Below, one piece after another: positions 7,496 through 16,556 of a stretch of DNA of 64,000 nucleotides (the first letter of the stretch is position 1; every line of letters begins with the position of its first letter). The notes under the pieces are model-generated. The model had not been told where the DNA came from, did no database searches, and saw nothing but the letters and a program-made list of their open reading frames with translations. Source of the DNA: CBDFKF01 sp965248765 (GTDB taxonomy: Bacteria > Pseudomonadota > Alphaproteobacteria > VGEJ01); assembly GCA_965248765.1 (NCBI GenBank), contig CBDFKF010000004.1:1922001-1986000 (forward strand). Direction: 5' to 3'. The translations under genes and the position numbers were made by a program.

Positions 7496-10400
7496 TCAGT
7501 CGTTCGCGGGACGGACGCGACCGACCGGATCGACGGAGACTTTTCTGCCACCGCTCGAGACGATCGTCTTCGCGCCGGGGCGAAACACCGTTGCGCTCTC
7601 CGCATCGTCATGGTCGACCATGACGACCGGGCCTGCCGACCATACGCTCTCGACAATCTTCAGCCGGGTTTCTCCGTTCCTGGTGAGCTGCAACGAGTCG
7701 CCGGGAGACAGCGACATCACGAACTGCGCGCCGTCACCGCGCTCCCGCCTGACGACTGGTTCGTGCCGCGCCTTGCGCCGCGAGGCCTCCAGCAAGCTGA
7801 CCACGTCGTAGTCGACGGTTCCATCGGCCAGCCGGTAGATCGCGACGTGATGATTGTTGCCCAGGTCGGCATAGCCCGTGGAGGCTTCCGTCATCAGTTC
7901 GATCTGCCGCTTCACCCGCAGGCGGACTCTGCGGATTTCGGGGCCTTTCCTGCCCCGCTTGGGATAGCCGTGCACGAACGCCGCGCTGGGATCGCCACCG
8001 TGCCTATCGACCCAGCTGCGGACGATGTCGCGCACGCCGTCATCGACGATGTCGATGATTCTGGTCCCGTTGAAGCACTCGGACTCCGAGTTCTTCAGTT
8101 CTTCGACAGCCTTGCGGCGGACGAAGTAGCGGTATGTCGTTCCGCGCCCGCCCGCGATTTCCTCGCCAGTATCGCGGTAGATCGTCTCCTTGTGGAGCTG
8201 TCCTGAGACCTTCCGGCGGACGCGATGGGACACGACGATGGCCGCGACCGCGCTTTCGGCGTCCCTTCGAATCGTTTCCCAGAGCGCGGGAAGGTGCGGC
8301 TGCGGCGCGCGCGGATCGTCCTCTTCCTGCCAATAGCGCGATAGTTTCTGCGTCATCCCCGGGTGGCAGCAAGCGACCGTCAGCGCGTCAACCGCGTGAT
8401 GGCGATGATCGGCGCGGGTCTTCTCGCCGTCATCCGCCAGGATGTTGTTCAGGCGCCATAACCGGCGGAGATGTCCGGTCACCCGTCCGGATACGGCGAA
8501 GACCTTCACGGGCGCTTCCGGTCCCTGGTCCGGCCACAGCTTCTTGAGATAGGCGACCGCCTCGCGCGCGGCGTAACCGGTGTCGTTCAGCTGCCGGGAG
8601 GCGAAATCCTCGGGGATGGAGGGAGCCAGGAATCGCCTGATCTTGCCGGGAGACATGCCCGTTCCGCCCCTGGGGGCCTTCATGCCGGCAAGCCGGTTCG
8701 CAAAGGCATCCCACTCTTCCTCGTTGCTCCGGAAGAACTCGTACGGGGTCTGGTTGCCCTTCTGGAGGTTCACGTCCCTACGGCAGAGGGTCTTGTTCCT
8801 GAAGCTGTTGTCGAGCGAGCGGGATCTCGGCCAGATGTGCTCCACCTCGAATTCCCCGGTGCGGAACAGAGCGTCGAATGAAATCGAGTCTGCGGTGTAC
8901 GGACAACGGTGTCCGCACTCTTCCCAGAGCATCCATTTTTCGACATCCGCGCGGGTTGGTTCCGCGATCCCGTTTTGCTGGAGCGCCTCGCGGGCCGCCT
9001 TTCGGCGCCGTTCCTGGCGGCGAATGCCGGACGCCTTTTCTTTGCGCTGGCGCTTGGAGTTGCCGACGGCGCGCGCGACTTCGACGCGAATCAGGTCCGG
9101 CTTTCCGTACAGGTCGATCAGATTGTTCACCACCTTGCGCAGCTCGTTGCGTGTGCGTGCGACCGTCGGGTTGCGCAGGCTGGCGACACGTTCCCTTTCT
9201 TCGTGTTCGGCTGGACTCGGAAGGCGATCGAACACTTCGCCGGTCGGCTGAGCGCGACCGGGAAATGTCTCGGCTCGCCAGTCCTCCCAGTCGGGACCGT
9301 TGACCAGTTCGCCGAACCGAACCCCGTCCTCAAGATGCGGCAGCATCGCCTGCAGCGCCTCAACGGAATAGGGCTCCCAGCCGGACGGGAGTTTCAACGT
9401 CTCGATCTTGGTCTCCTGAGCGTTCGACAGGCCGAAATCCGCGACAAAATTCCGCACAACCTCCGTCCTGCGCGCCGTTCGCTCGGCCTTGGGAAGAATG
9501 ATCACGCGCTGATCGCCCACTTGTTCGTAGTCGGCCTGCCAGGTCCGCTGGGGAAGCGAATCCCGGATTTCTTGCTTGCGCGGATGCTCCTGCCAGTCGC
9601 TGCCGAAGATATCCGCGAGCTTCGCCTCGACCGGATTGCCGAGCAGTTTCTTCTCTCCGCCTTCCTCCAGGTTGAACTTGAGCGCCCTCTCCTCGCCGGG
9701 TTCGCCACGAGCCCGGTATAGCGGTGCGAGCGCCCGCCGAACGCCCGGCCAACTCATCGAGGCCTGCGTTTGCAGTCTGGAGTGGATCGCCTGGCGCTCT
9801 TCGGGGTCGAGAGGACGCTGATTGCCGCCGGCAAGCGCAAGGTTGTTCAGCTTCTCGAGCATGCGCCGCTGCTGCGAGAGCCAGGAACCCCTGGGACAGA
9901 GGCGCGCGCCGGGGACGAACCGACACTTGCCAAGCGTATTCAGTCGCCAGAAGACGGGCCGCTGGAGGAAGATCGCGTCCCGAACGGAGGAGCGGAATGG
10001 CTCCGGGACGCGCGGCATCCACACCGTTTCGAACTCATCCTCGACGATGTCTCGCGTGGCATGCTCGCCTCGCTTGCGCTCATGCGGTCCCCGTGCGGCG
10101 AGCCAGGCGCCGAGCGTCTTGCCCTCGCGATTCAACGCCAGAACGGTCTGCTCCCGCGCGGACGTCGCTTTCTTGTCGTCCGCGTCGTCGGCTGCATCAT
10201 CGGCAGTGTCGGAAACCTCGTCGATATCGCGGCTCTTGAAGTGGCGGCGCTGTGCAAGATGATAGATGGCACGGCCGATTTCATGCGGAGACAGCGTCTC
10301 GCCTTCAAACGCGCGCCTCCGGAGATCGTAGGGATCGCGCTTCATGGCCCGATCCCAGTCGGACGAGTTGCGTGATGGCAGTAGTCCGGCCGCGTACAAT

Positions 10401-10621
10401 TGATCGCCGAGCAAGCGCCGGCGCTCTCGCCGGCGGCGCAGTTGACGGCGGCGAAGGCGCGCCTGCCGCCGTTCCTGGTTCAATGGCACGCCCTTCGGAT
10501 CGCGGGGGAAGATTCGCACGCCAAGACGGTGGATTTTTCCCGTGGCGAGCTCGGAATCGTGGTCGATCACGGCGAACCCGACCGAGGTTGTGCCGACGTC
10601 GAGGCCGAATACGAGCGGCAT
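7496..10621 (-). CDS. cas9: CRISPR-associated endonuclease Cas9, compact type II-C
   Basis: This 1041-residue RNA-guided nuclease is complete. RuvC-I is FGLDVGTTSVGFAVI with Asp8, and an Arg-rich bridge helix spans about 51-70. RuvC-II is DLIRVEVARAVG with Glu514. The HNH domain contains CPYTADSISF (573-582) and EVEHIWPRSRSLDNSF with His595, plus Asn618 in DVNLQKGNQTPYEFF. RuvC-III is DHRHHAVDALTVA with His739-742 and Asp745. All catalytic positions look intact; Glu594 replaces the Asp often seen before the HNH His. An Asp/Ala-rich tract (134-151) interrupts the recognition lobe. The region after about 850 should be the wedge and PAM-interacting domain. Size and motifs resemble the Parvibaculum enzyme from memory. 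It is first in the operon, with a GGGGAA ribosome site. Confidence 0.98.
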   Translation of the reverse strand: MPLVFGLDVGTTSVGFAVIDHDSELATGKIHRLGVRIFPRDPKGVPLNQERRQARLRRRQLRRRRERRRLLGDQLYAAGLLPSRNSSDWDRAMKRDPYDLRRRAFEGETLSPHEIGRAIYHLAQRRHFKSRDIDEVSDTADDAADDADDKKATSAREQTVLALNREGKTLGAWLAARGPHERKRGEHATRDIVEDEFETVWMPRVPEPFRSSVRDAIFLQRPVFWRLNTLGKCRFVPGARLCPRGSWLSQQRRMLEKLNNLALAGGNQRPLDPEERQAIHSRLQTQASMSWPGVRRALAPLYRARGEPGEERALKFNLEEGGEKKLLGNPVEAKLADIFGSDWQEHPRKQEIRDSLPQRTWQADYEQVGDQRVIILPKAERTARRTEVVRNFVADFGLSNAQETKIETLKLPSGWEPYSVEALQAMLPHLEDGVRFGELVNGPDWEDWRAETFPGRAQPTGEVFDRLPSPAEHEERERVASLRNPTVARTRNELRKVVNNLIDLYGKPDLIRVEVARAVGNSKRQRKEKASGIRRQERRRKAAREALQQNGIAEPTRADVEKWMLWEECGHRCPYTADSISFDALFRTGEFEVEHIWPRSRSLDNSFRNKTLCRRDVNLQKGNQTPYEFFRSNEEEWDAFANRLAGMKAPRGGTGMSPGKIRRFLAPSIPEDFASRQLNDTGYAAREAVAYLKKLWPDQGPEAPVKVFAVSGRVTGHLRRLWRLNNILADDGEKTRADHRHHAVDALTVACCHPGMTQKLSRYWQEEDDPRAPQPHLPALWETIRRDAESAVAAIVVSHRVRRKVSGQLHKETIYRDTGEEIAGGRGTTYRYFVRRKAVEELKNSESECFNGTRIIDIVDDGVRDIVRSWVDRHGGDPSAAFVHGYPKRGRKGPEIRRVRLRVKRQIELMTEASTGYADLGNNHHVAIYRLADGTVDYDVVSLLEASRRKARHEPVVRRERGDGAQFVMSLSPGDSLQLTRNGETRLKIVESVWSAGPVVMVDHDDAESATVFRPGAKTIVSSGGRKVSVDPVGRVRPAND

Positions 10622-10636
10622 GCGTGTTGTTCCCCA

Positions 10637-10664
10637 TTGCTTTATTTGCGCCGCACGCTAACAT
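10637..10664 (+). promoter_or_regulatory. Candidate tracrRNA promoter
   Basis: TTGCTT at 10637-10642 and TAACAT at 10659-10664 are separated by 16 bases, which would place transcription start near 10671, just ahead of the anti-repeat. The match to sigma-70 consensus is moderate. The site lies in the 51 bases between cas9 and the tracrRNA, which diverge. Confidence 0.45.
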
Positions 10665-10672
10665 CGTCCTCG

Positions 10673-10790
10673 TAGCAAATCGAGAAGCGGTCGGTTTCCT
10701 TTCCGTAGCAAATCGATCCTTCGTGCGGGCTCGGTGTCCCAAGATCGTCCACCGGCATCTCAAGCCTCCGCCCCAGGGCGGAGGCTTTTT
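10673..10790 (+). ncRNA. tracrRNA of the type II-C system
   Basis: The RNA opens with TAGCAAATCGAGAAGCGG, an 18-base perfect complement of the 3' part of the CRISPR repeat, and continues through a G-U pair and CG. After an internal loop, CCGTAGC at 10703-10709 pairs with the repeat start GCTGCGG. The scaffold that follows (TCCTTCGTGCGGGCTCGG then CCCAAGATC) forms a stem-loop like the one I recall in the Parvibaculum tracrRNA. The transcript ends in a strong intrinsic terminator, giving about 118 nucleotides. It diverges from cas9. TAGCAAATCGA occurs twice (10673 and 10706), so a second, weaker pairing register with the repeat is possible. Confidence 0.93.
10762..10790 (+). terminator. Rho-independent terminator of the tracrRNA
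   Basis: A perfect 10-base-pair stem (GCCTCCGCCC at 10764-10773 with GGGCGGAGGC at 10776-10785) closes a two-base loop, is extended by AA/TT pairs, and is followed by TTTTT at 10786-10790. Confidence 0.93.
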
Positions 10791-11113
10791 GCTTCTTCAC
10801 GCACCGAATCTTCGTCGCGATGCCGGCGTTGTCAGCTCGTCCGGTGATCGGGCGGAGAGGTTGAGACACGCCCGGAACCTTCGGGAACAGGTGAAAGCTG
10901 CCTTCGGCCAAGGCACTCCAGCGCTGTCCGCCGGCCGGAGGAAGCATCGAATTGAGGACGATATCGGCGATTTCGGAGCGGCGGCCGAGGGCGATTTAGG
11001 GTAAGCCTCCGGCGTGTGCCGCCTTCTCGGTTTAGTGTGATTTGGCGAGGTTGTGCGATCGGGAGTGGACACCTGTTTGGTGTCCACCAAGGTCTAAGTG
11101 GACACGATCGCAG

Positions 11114-11514
11114 ATGTCGGATGCATTGGAGGAGTTGGGGTCCGGGCGAGCGCGCCCGGTTTCTCGTGGTCGTCGGTGGAGCGAGGCTGACAGGCTTCGG
11201 ATCGTCGCGGAGAGCTATCGGCCCGGGGTATCGGTATCGGTTGTGGCGCGGCGCAACGACGTCAACGCCAATCTGCTTTTCACCTGGCGGCGGCGGTACG
11301 GCAAGCGGGCTGCCGAGACCGTGTCGAGCGGGCTGGTGCCGGTGGTTGTGGAGCCTTCGGGGCACGGCCGCCCTTGGCGGATGCCGTCACGAGCGATGCG
11401 CCGGCGGCGGGACGGATGGAGATCGCGCTGGGCGATGGCTCGCGGGTGATCGTCGACCGGGAGGTGGACGGTTCGGCGCTGGCCCGGGTGCTTTCGGTTT
11501 TGGCGCGGCGATGA
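11114..11514 (+). pseudogene. IS66 TnpA, frameshifted
   Basis: The frame starts MSDALEELGSGRARPVS and contains the IS66 OrfA helix-turn-helix (RRWSEADRLRIVAESYRPG, ARRNDVNANLLFTWRRRYG). Near 11362 a one-base shift moves the C-terminus (LADAVTSDAPAAGRMEIALG, DREVDGSALARVLSVLARR) into another frame, which ends in TGA at 11512-11514 and overlaps the tnpB start. This is a helper DNA-binding protein of the element and is probably inactive. Confidence 0.8.
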
Positions 11515-11858
11515 TCCCGGTTCCGGGCGGTGTTCGTGTCTGGCTGGCGACCGGGGCGACCGACATGCGGCGCAGCATGAACACCTTGGCCCTCCAGGTC
11601 CAGGAGGATCTCGGGCACGATCCCCATGCGGGGGATCTGTATATTTTCCGCGGCCGTCGAGGCGATCTCGTAAAATGCCTGTGGCATGACGGAGTGGGGA
11701 TCTCGCTCTACGCCAAGCGGCTTGAGCGCGGCCGGTTCCAATGGCCGACGACGTCGGGGGACGCGGTATCGATCAGCGCGACGCAGCTCGGCTACCTGCT
11801 GGAAGGGATCGACTGGAGGAACCCGGTTCGCAGCTGGCGGCCGTCGCGGGCGGGGTGA
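11511..11858 (+). CDS. IS66 TnpB accessory protein
   Basis: The 115-residue protein begins MIPVPGGVRVWLATGATDMRR and contains AGDLYIFRGRRGDLVKCLWHDGVG, the signature of IS66 OrfB. It is complete and starts on an ATGA overlap with tnpA. Its exact job in transposition is unknown in the family. With tnpC truncated the element cannot move by itself. Confidence 0.9.
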   Translation: MIPVPGGVRVWLATGATDMRRSMNTLALQVQEDLGHDPHAGDLYIFRGRRGDLVKCLWHDGVGISLYAKRLERGRFQWPTTSGDAVSISATQLGYLLEGIDWRNPVRSWRPSRAG

Positions 11859-11929
11859 TCCGCAGCGTAGCGACCCGCCCGGCGTGATTGTTTTAGCGCC
11901 GAATCGGGTGCTGTGATTCGCTGCCGGCG

Positions 11930-12553
11930 ATGACCGGCGGGATCGACATCGACGCTCTGAAGGCGGCCCTCGCAGTGGCCGAGGCCAAGGCGTCAGACGC
12001 CGAGACCAAGGCATCCGAGGCCGAGGCTCGGGCGGCGAACGCGGCGGCGGAGATCGTCTTCCTGAGGCTGACGATCGAGAAGCTCAGGCGCGAGCTCTAC
12101 GGCTGGCGCTCGGAGCGCAAGTCGCGGCTTCTCGACCAGCTGGAACTCCAGCTCGACGAGCTTGAGGCGAGCGCGACGGAGGACGAGCTGGCGGCGGCCG
12201 AGCTGGCGGCGGCCGGGACCACGCAGGTCAAGGGGTTCACGCGGCACAAGCCGGCCCGCAAGCCGTTTCCAGCGCATCTTCCGCGCGAGCGCGTGGTGGT
12301 GGTGCCGCCGACATCCTGCGCCTGCTGCGGCTCGGACAGGCTGTCGAAGATCGGCGAGGACGTGACCGAGACGCTGGAGGTGATCCCGCGCCGCTGGAAG
12401 GTGATCCAGACGGTGCGCGAGAAGTTCACCTGCCGCCATTGCGAGAAGATTTCGCAGCCGCCGGCGCCGTTCCACCCGACACCCCGGGGCTGGGCGGGTC
12501 CCAACCTGCTGGCGACGATCGTCTTCGAGAAGTACGGCCAGCACCAGCCGCTG
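11930..12553 (+). pseudogene. IS66 TnpC transposase, N-terminal fragment
   Basis: The fragment has the N-terminal coiled coil (heptad-like Ala/Glu repeats to about residue 60), the LRRELYGWRSERKS segment, and the zinc-finger region with CACCGSDRLSKIGEDV and CRHCEKISQPPAPF. It ends after KYGQHQPL, before the DDE domain. The junction with fliG coding sequence is at about 12553. Confidence 0.88.
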
Positions 12554-12554
12554 G

Positions 12555-13066
12555 ATGGAGCCGGTGAAGAAGGGGGTTCTCGACAGCATCGAGAAGACGC
12601 TTAGGAACGAGTTCATGGCCAACATCAGCCAAACCTCACGGGTCGATTCCCATGAGCTCCTTGCGGAGATCTTCGGCGGCTTCGACCGCGCTACCGAGCA
12701 GCGTTTCATGGCCGCGCTCGAGGAGCGTAGCCGCGATTCGGCCGAGCGCATCAAGGCCCTGATGTTCACCTTCGAGGACCTGATCAAGCTCGATCCCTCG
12801 AGCGTCCAGACGCTTTTGCGCAACGTTGAGAAGGGTGACCTCGGGCTGGCGCTCAAGGGCGCCTCGGAGACCCTGCGTGATCTCTTCTTCAGCAACATGT
12901 CGGACGCGCCGGCAAAATCCTGAAGGAGGACATGGACGCGATGGGGCCGGTACGGCTCTCGGAGGTCGACGAGGCGCAGCTCAAGATGGTCAACGCGACC
13001 AAGGCACTCGCTGACAGCGGCGAGATCGTGATCGCCGAGGGTGGCGAGGACGAGTTGGTGTACTGA
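12555..13066 (+). pseudogene. fliG: fliG fragment (flagellar motor switch), truncated and frameshifted
   Basis: The reading frame (VLDSIEKTLRNEFMAN, ERIKALMFTFEDLIKLDPSS, VEKGDLGLALKGASETLRD) is the middle to C-terminal part of FliG, the rotor protein that couples to the stator. One base is missing near 12915 (GCAAAATCC where AAAATCC needs one more A), shifting the conserved ILKEDMDAMGPVRLSEVDEAQ and the end DELVY into the next frame, which stops at 13066. The N-terminal half was lost at the IS66 junction. No other flagellar gene is in the window. Confidence 0.88.
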
Positions 13067-13491
13067 TCTTGGGCCAACGGGCCCGGGACTAAGAGCGCGC
13101 CCAGGCGACCGTAGACCTCAAACACTTCGGCACCACGCACTCACAATGTCTCCCCAGGGTTCGCGCCCGGCCGTTGATGCTCAGCCGGCGCAAGGTCCGC
13201 TTACGGGCTGAACGGGACTGGGGCAGGGCGCAAGCGCACGACAACGACGAGAACAACGTGGCGCGTTTGACCGGCAACGTGCCGAGGGGCTTCGATGACA
13301 ACGGTGTCATTGATCTCGAAGGTGCTGAACACCTCGTTGGTCTCGGCGCTGGTTTTGACGAGGACATTGGGGGGGGGTCACCGTCGACGTTCTGGCTTTT
13401 ACCGGAGCGAATCAGGGCGCCCACACCGCGGCCTGGCGGTGCGTCCGGCGGCCAGCTGCGCTAGGATGCGGCTCCCATCCTGGTCGTACGC
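13067..13491. other. Intergenic region, no gene recognised
   Basis: No family was recognised here. On the minus strand, about 13380-13210 reads as a plausible short protein piece (TSAETNEVFSTFEINDTVVI) without a start, perhaps another fragment. A run of nine G at 13368-13376 is a likely slippage spot. Confidence 0.4.
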
Positions 13492-14754
13492 GTGACTGAC
13501 GAATCGCTGTCTTCTCGGCGTGGGCGCGCCGTGATCGTCGGCGCCGGCATCGTCGGCGTGGCCTGTGGCCTATACTTGCAGCGCGATGGGTGGAAGGTGA
13601 CGCTCATCGACCGGGGAAGCCCCGGCGAGGGAGCCTCCAAGGGCAACGCGGGCCTGATCGCGCTCAGTCACGCGACGCCGATGGCGCTGCCCGGCATCGT
13701 TCGTCGCGTTCCTGGCATGCTGTTGGACCCGGATGCGCCGTTAGCCATCCGCTGGCGCTATTTGCCCCGGCTCGCGCCGTGGCTGATACGATTCCTGCGG
13801 GCGAGCACGGACGCCGAGGTGGAGCGCATTTGCGCGGCCCTGGCCAGTCTGTTGCACGATGCCCTCGATGCCTACAGGCCCCTACTCGAGCTTGCCGGCG
13901 CGGGCGATCTCGTCCATCGGCGCGGGCTCCTCTACGTCTACGAAAATGAACGCTCGTTCGCTCGCGCACGGGCCGAGATCGAGCTCCGGCGCCGCTTCGG
14001 TGTAGAGGTCGAGACGGTCGGCCCAAACGAGATCCGTCAGCTCGTCCCCGATCTTGCGCCGATCTTCAATCGCGGTGCCTTTTATCCCGCGTGCGGGCAC
14101 GTGGTCGACCCCTACCGCTTGGTCCAGGTCCTCGCTCAGGCGCTCAGGCGCGAGGGCGGGACGGTCTTGTGCGAGGACGTCGTCGGCTTCGATTTGAACG
14201 ATCGGGGTGTGCGGGCGGTGCGCACGACCGCCGCTGCCCATCCCGCTGAGGCCGTCGTCGTCGCCGCCGGGGCCTGGTCGCGATCGCTTGCCCGCGCGCT
14301 CGGGCTCCGCGTACCTCTCGATACCGAACGTGGCTACAACGTCACCGTCGCCGACCCTGGGATCGAACCGCGCCTGCCTGTGGTCTCGGGCGACCACCTC
14401 TTCGGCGTCACACCGATGCTGGACGGCGTGCGACTCGGCGGGACGGTCGAGTTCGCCGGGCTCAAAGCGCGCCCCCACCCCTCGCGCCACGCCCTTTTGA
14501 TGAAGGTCGCGAAGCGGCTCTATCCCGGGCTCGACGTCTCGCGCCGGACCGAGTGGATGGGATTCCGACCCTCGATGCCGGATTCTCTCCCGGTGATCGG
14601 GGCCTCGCCGCGGTACACCAACGCCTTCCTCGCCTTCGGGCACGGCCACATCGGGCTGACGACGGCTGCGGCGACCGGCCGGGCAATCGCCGATCTTGCC
14701 GCCGGCCGCCCGACCGCCTTCGACCTCGCACCGTTCCGACCTGACCGGTTCTGA
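13492..14754 (+). CDS. FAD-dependent D-amino-acid dehydrogenase-like oxidoreductase
   Basis: The 420-residue protein starts at GTG 13492. Its N-terminal dinucleotide-binding motif (AVIVGAGIVGVACGLYLQRD, followed by the acidic end of strand 2 in TLIDRG) marks the DAO/DadA family of flavin amine oxidoreductases. The C-terminus carries the second FAD contact (GHGHIGLTTAAATGRAIADL). DadA-like enzymes deaminate D-amino acids and pass electrons to the respiratory chain at the inner membrane face. The substrate cannot be read from sequence. Neighbouring amino-acid transport and hydantoinase genes suggest a role in amino-acid or cyclic-amide use. A partial duplicate of its 3' end lies at 19062. Confidence 0.88.
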   Translation: MTDESLSSRRGRAVIVGAGIVGVACGLYLQRDGWKVTLIDRGSPGEGASKGNAGLIALSHATPMALPGIVRRVPGMLLDPDAPLAIRWRYLPRLAPWLIRFLRASTDAEVERICAALASLLHDALDAYRPLLELAGAGDLVHRRGLLYVYENERSFARARAEIELRRRFGVEVETVGPNEIRQLVPDLAPIFNRGAFYPACGHVVDPYRLVQVLAQALRREGGTVLCEDVVGFDLNDRGVRAVRTTAAAHPAEAVVVAAGAWSRSLARALGLRVPLDTERGYNVTVADPGIEPRLPVVSGDHLFGVTPMLDGVRLGGTVEFAGLKARPHPSRHALLMKVAKRLYPGLDVSRRTEWMGFRPSMPDSLPVIGASPRYTNAFLAFGHGHIGLTTAAATGRAIADLAAGRPTAFDLAPFRPDRF

Positions 14755-14914
14755 CTCCCTTAGAGGGCGCGCGGACCGGCAGGGTCCATGTGCTCTCCAC
14801 GCGTGCCGCGGCGAACCGTGCTTGAAATCCCCTAGCCGGGTGGCGCCTTCCGCCCCGATCCCTCGAGACGCAGCCCGTCGGGCTGCTCCTCGGGACGAGG
14901 GCGCTGCATGTTCG

Positions 14915-15100
14915 ACAACCACCCTCACCCTTCGACTCGCCGCGCTCGCGGGTCCCTCCCTCTCCCGCCTGGCGGGGCTTTGCACGGGAGAGGGTATCGC
15001 AGAACAGCTCCCTCGCCCGCTTGCGGGAGAGGGTCGGGGTGAGGGTGTCCGAGATACCTCATGGTGAGGAGGCGCGAAGCGCCATCTCGAACCATGGAGT
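14915..15100. repeat. Intergenic inverted-repeat elements
   Basis: CCACCCTCACCCTTCG near 14918 and GGGTCGGGGTGAGGGTG near 15033-15049 form the outer arms of a large imperfect hairpin with inner CTCCCTC/GAGAGGG arms. A second compact hairpin at 15058-15099 has CTCATGGTGAGGAGGCGCG opposite an ACCATGGAG arm. Both resemble dispersed non-coding repeats common in alphaproteobacterial genomes. A partial copy occurs near 47262. The rest of 14755-14914 holds nothing recognised. Confidence 0.6.
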
Positions 15101-15503
15101 GGTCATACGAATAATGTCAGCTCCTGGGGGGCTAACCGGTCGCCAGCGCAGGCCAAACCGGATGGCTAGGTTTAAGCCACAAGCTGCCGTCCGCCTGCGG
15201 CCGAAGGCGAACAGCGCGAAGGTGGTGAGCTCGGGAATGCTGTGGCGGGGGCGGTGGGGGTAAGGACCACGCTCAGGATGTGACCGTGCTGTTGCACGAC
15301 AGATCAAAGAGCGGGATCGGAGGCGGGAAGATCCAGTGCAAAGAACACATCGAAGAAGCTATCCGCGAAGAACGGGTCGCCGGCCCGCTGCGTGACAAGG
15401 CCGTCACTTGGGACAAGCACTGCCAGGTCCTCCATCAAGGCAGCGACACCCGCGGCGAGCGCGACATTGCGGCTCCTGCGCGGCAACGGATCCCGCCCGT
15501 GGC
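15101..15503. other. Intergenic region downstream of livM, no gene recognised
   Basis: No open frame here looks like a known protein. A minus-strand frame at 15304-15549 (NVALAAGVAALMEDLAVLVP) overlaps the end of livM and resembles sequence seen on the reverse side of transposase genes, so an old insertion sequence remnant is possible. Confidence 0.35.
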
Positions 15504-16556
15504 TCAGTACGACGGGTCCGCGCCCCCGCGCCGTTGCGCAAAAGGCCACGTGATCTCGCGCCCCCCAGTGAGGCCGCTCGGGCGATAGATCAGGATCAGC
15601 AGCATGACGACCGCCAGCCCCAGCTCTTGGGTGCCGCGTGGCGCCGCGATCAGCGTCTCGCCGACCTCGAAACCGCCTTCGAGATTGCGCAGGACCTCGA
15701 TCAAAGTCGTGATCGCGATAGTGCCGATGACCGCACCCGCCAGGCTGTTCATGCCGCCGACGATCAGCATCACCAGCGTGATCACGACCATGTCGACATA
15801 GAAGGTCTCGATCGACACCGTGCCAATGAAATGGACGTAGATGGCGCCGCCGACGCCGACGAGATAGGCGCTCAACACAAAGGCGATGAGGCGCTGGGTG
15901 GGGATATGGATGCCGGCAGCCCGGGCCGCGACCTCGTCATCGCGCGAAGCCCTCAACGCCAGCCCGAGCCTGGATTCCTGGTAGGCATAGGCGATTACCA
16001 TGGCAAAGACGCCCCAGCCGAAGCAGTTCCAGATGGTGAGATATTGCGGCTGTCCCATGATGGTGCTGAAACCGAGCGTCCAGTCCTCCCAGTTGGAATA
16101 GACGACGCGCACGATCATCAGGACGCCGAAGGTCGATATGCCGGCTGCGATGCCCACGAGGCGCGAGATGCCGAGCCCGACCAGCAACGCAAATGCGGCC
16201 GCGGGCAGACCGGCGAGCACATTGGCCGGCACCGCGCCGATATCGGCCTGAGCCAACGGGGGCCAAATGTTCGGCAGCGAGATTTTCTTGATATTCGGCG
16301 GGATCGTCAGCCACGCGGTCGCGTAGGCGCCCATCGCCATGAAGGCGGGATGGCCGAAAGAGACGACCCCGGAGTTGCCGACGAAGATGTAGAGGCCAAT
16401 GACCACCACCATCTTGGCCAGCGCCTCGATGTAGACATCCTCGAGCACGATGTCGTCGATCAGCCGGATGACGACGGCGATGGCCAACAGGATCAGCGAC
16501 AGCGAGATAACCGGCCACAGCCGCCGCAATAGGACGAGCGGCCCGCTGGCCGCCAT
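15504..16556 (-). CDS. livM: Branched-chain amino-acid-type ABC permease, LivM family
   Basis: The 350-residue inner-membrane protein has about nine hydrophobic segments and the LivM signature GNSGVVSFGHPAFMAMGAYA near residue 60, with the later ASRDDEVAARAAGIHIPTQR cytoplasmic loop that contacts the ATPase. It would pair with the LivH-like protein encoded immediately upstream (stop and start abut at 16556/16557). The transporter family takes up branched-chain amino acids, amides or urea. The C-terminus ends RPSGLTGGREI with a short tail, normal for the family. No livG or livF follows, so the ATPases must be supplied from elsewhere. Confidence 0.92.
   Translation of the reverse strand: MAASGPLVLLRRLWPVISLSLILLAIAVVIRLIDDIVLEDVYIEALAKMVVVIGLYIFVGNSGVVSFGHPAFMAMGAYATAWLTIPPNIKKISLPNIWPPLAQADIGAVPANVLAGLPAAAFALLVGLGISRLVGIAAGISTFGVLMIVRVVYSNWEDWTLGFSTIMGQPQYLTIWNCFGWGVFAMVIAYAYQESRLGLALRASRDDEVAARAAGIHIPTQRLIAFVLSAYLVGVGGAIYVHFIGTVSIETFYVDMVVITLVMLIVGGMNSLAGAVIGTIAITTLIEVLRNLEGGFEVGETLIAAPRGTQELGLAVVMLLILIYRPSGLTGGREITWPFAQRRGGADPSY

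Larger units (their letters stand above)
11001..12553 (+). mobile_element. IS66-family element, right part deleted
   Basis: The left end is taken at 11001 (GTAAGCCTCCGGCGTGTGCC), as IS66 elements start with GTAA. The order tnpA, tnpB, tnpC is standard. The element stops inside tnpC at about 12553, where it abuts a fliG fragment, so the catalytic part and right end are gone. The 210 bases before it (10791-11000) contain nothing I recognise. Confidence 0.85.

Noticed and set aside
6788..8206. A 472-codon plus-strand frame
   Set aside because: It is the antisense of cas1 and cas9, which have complete catalytic motifs.
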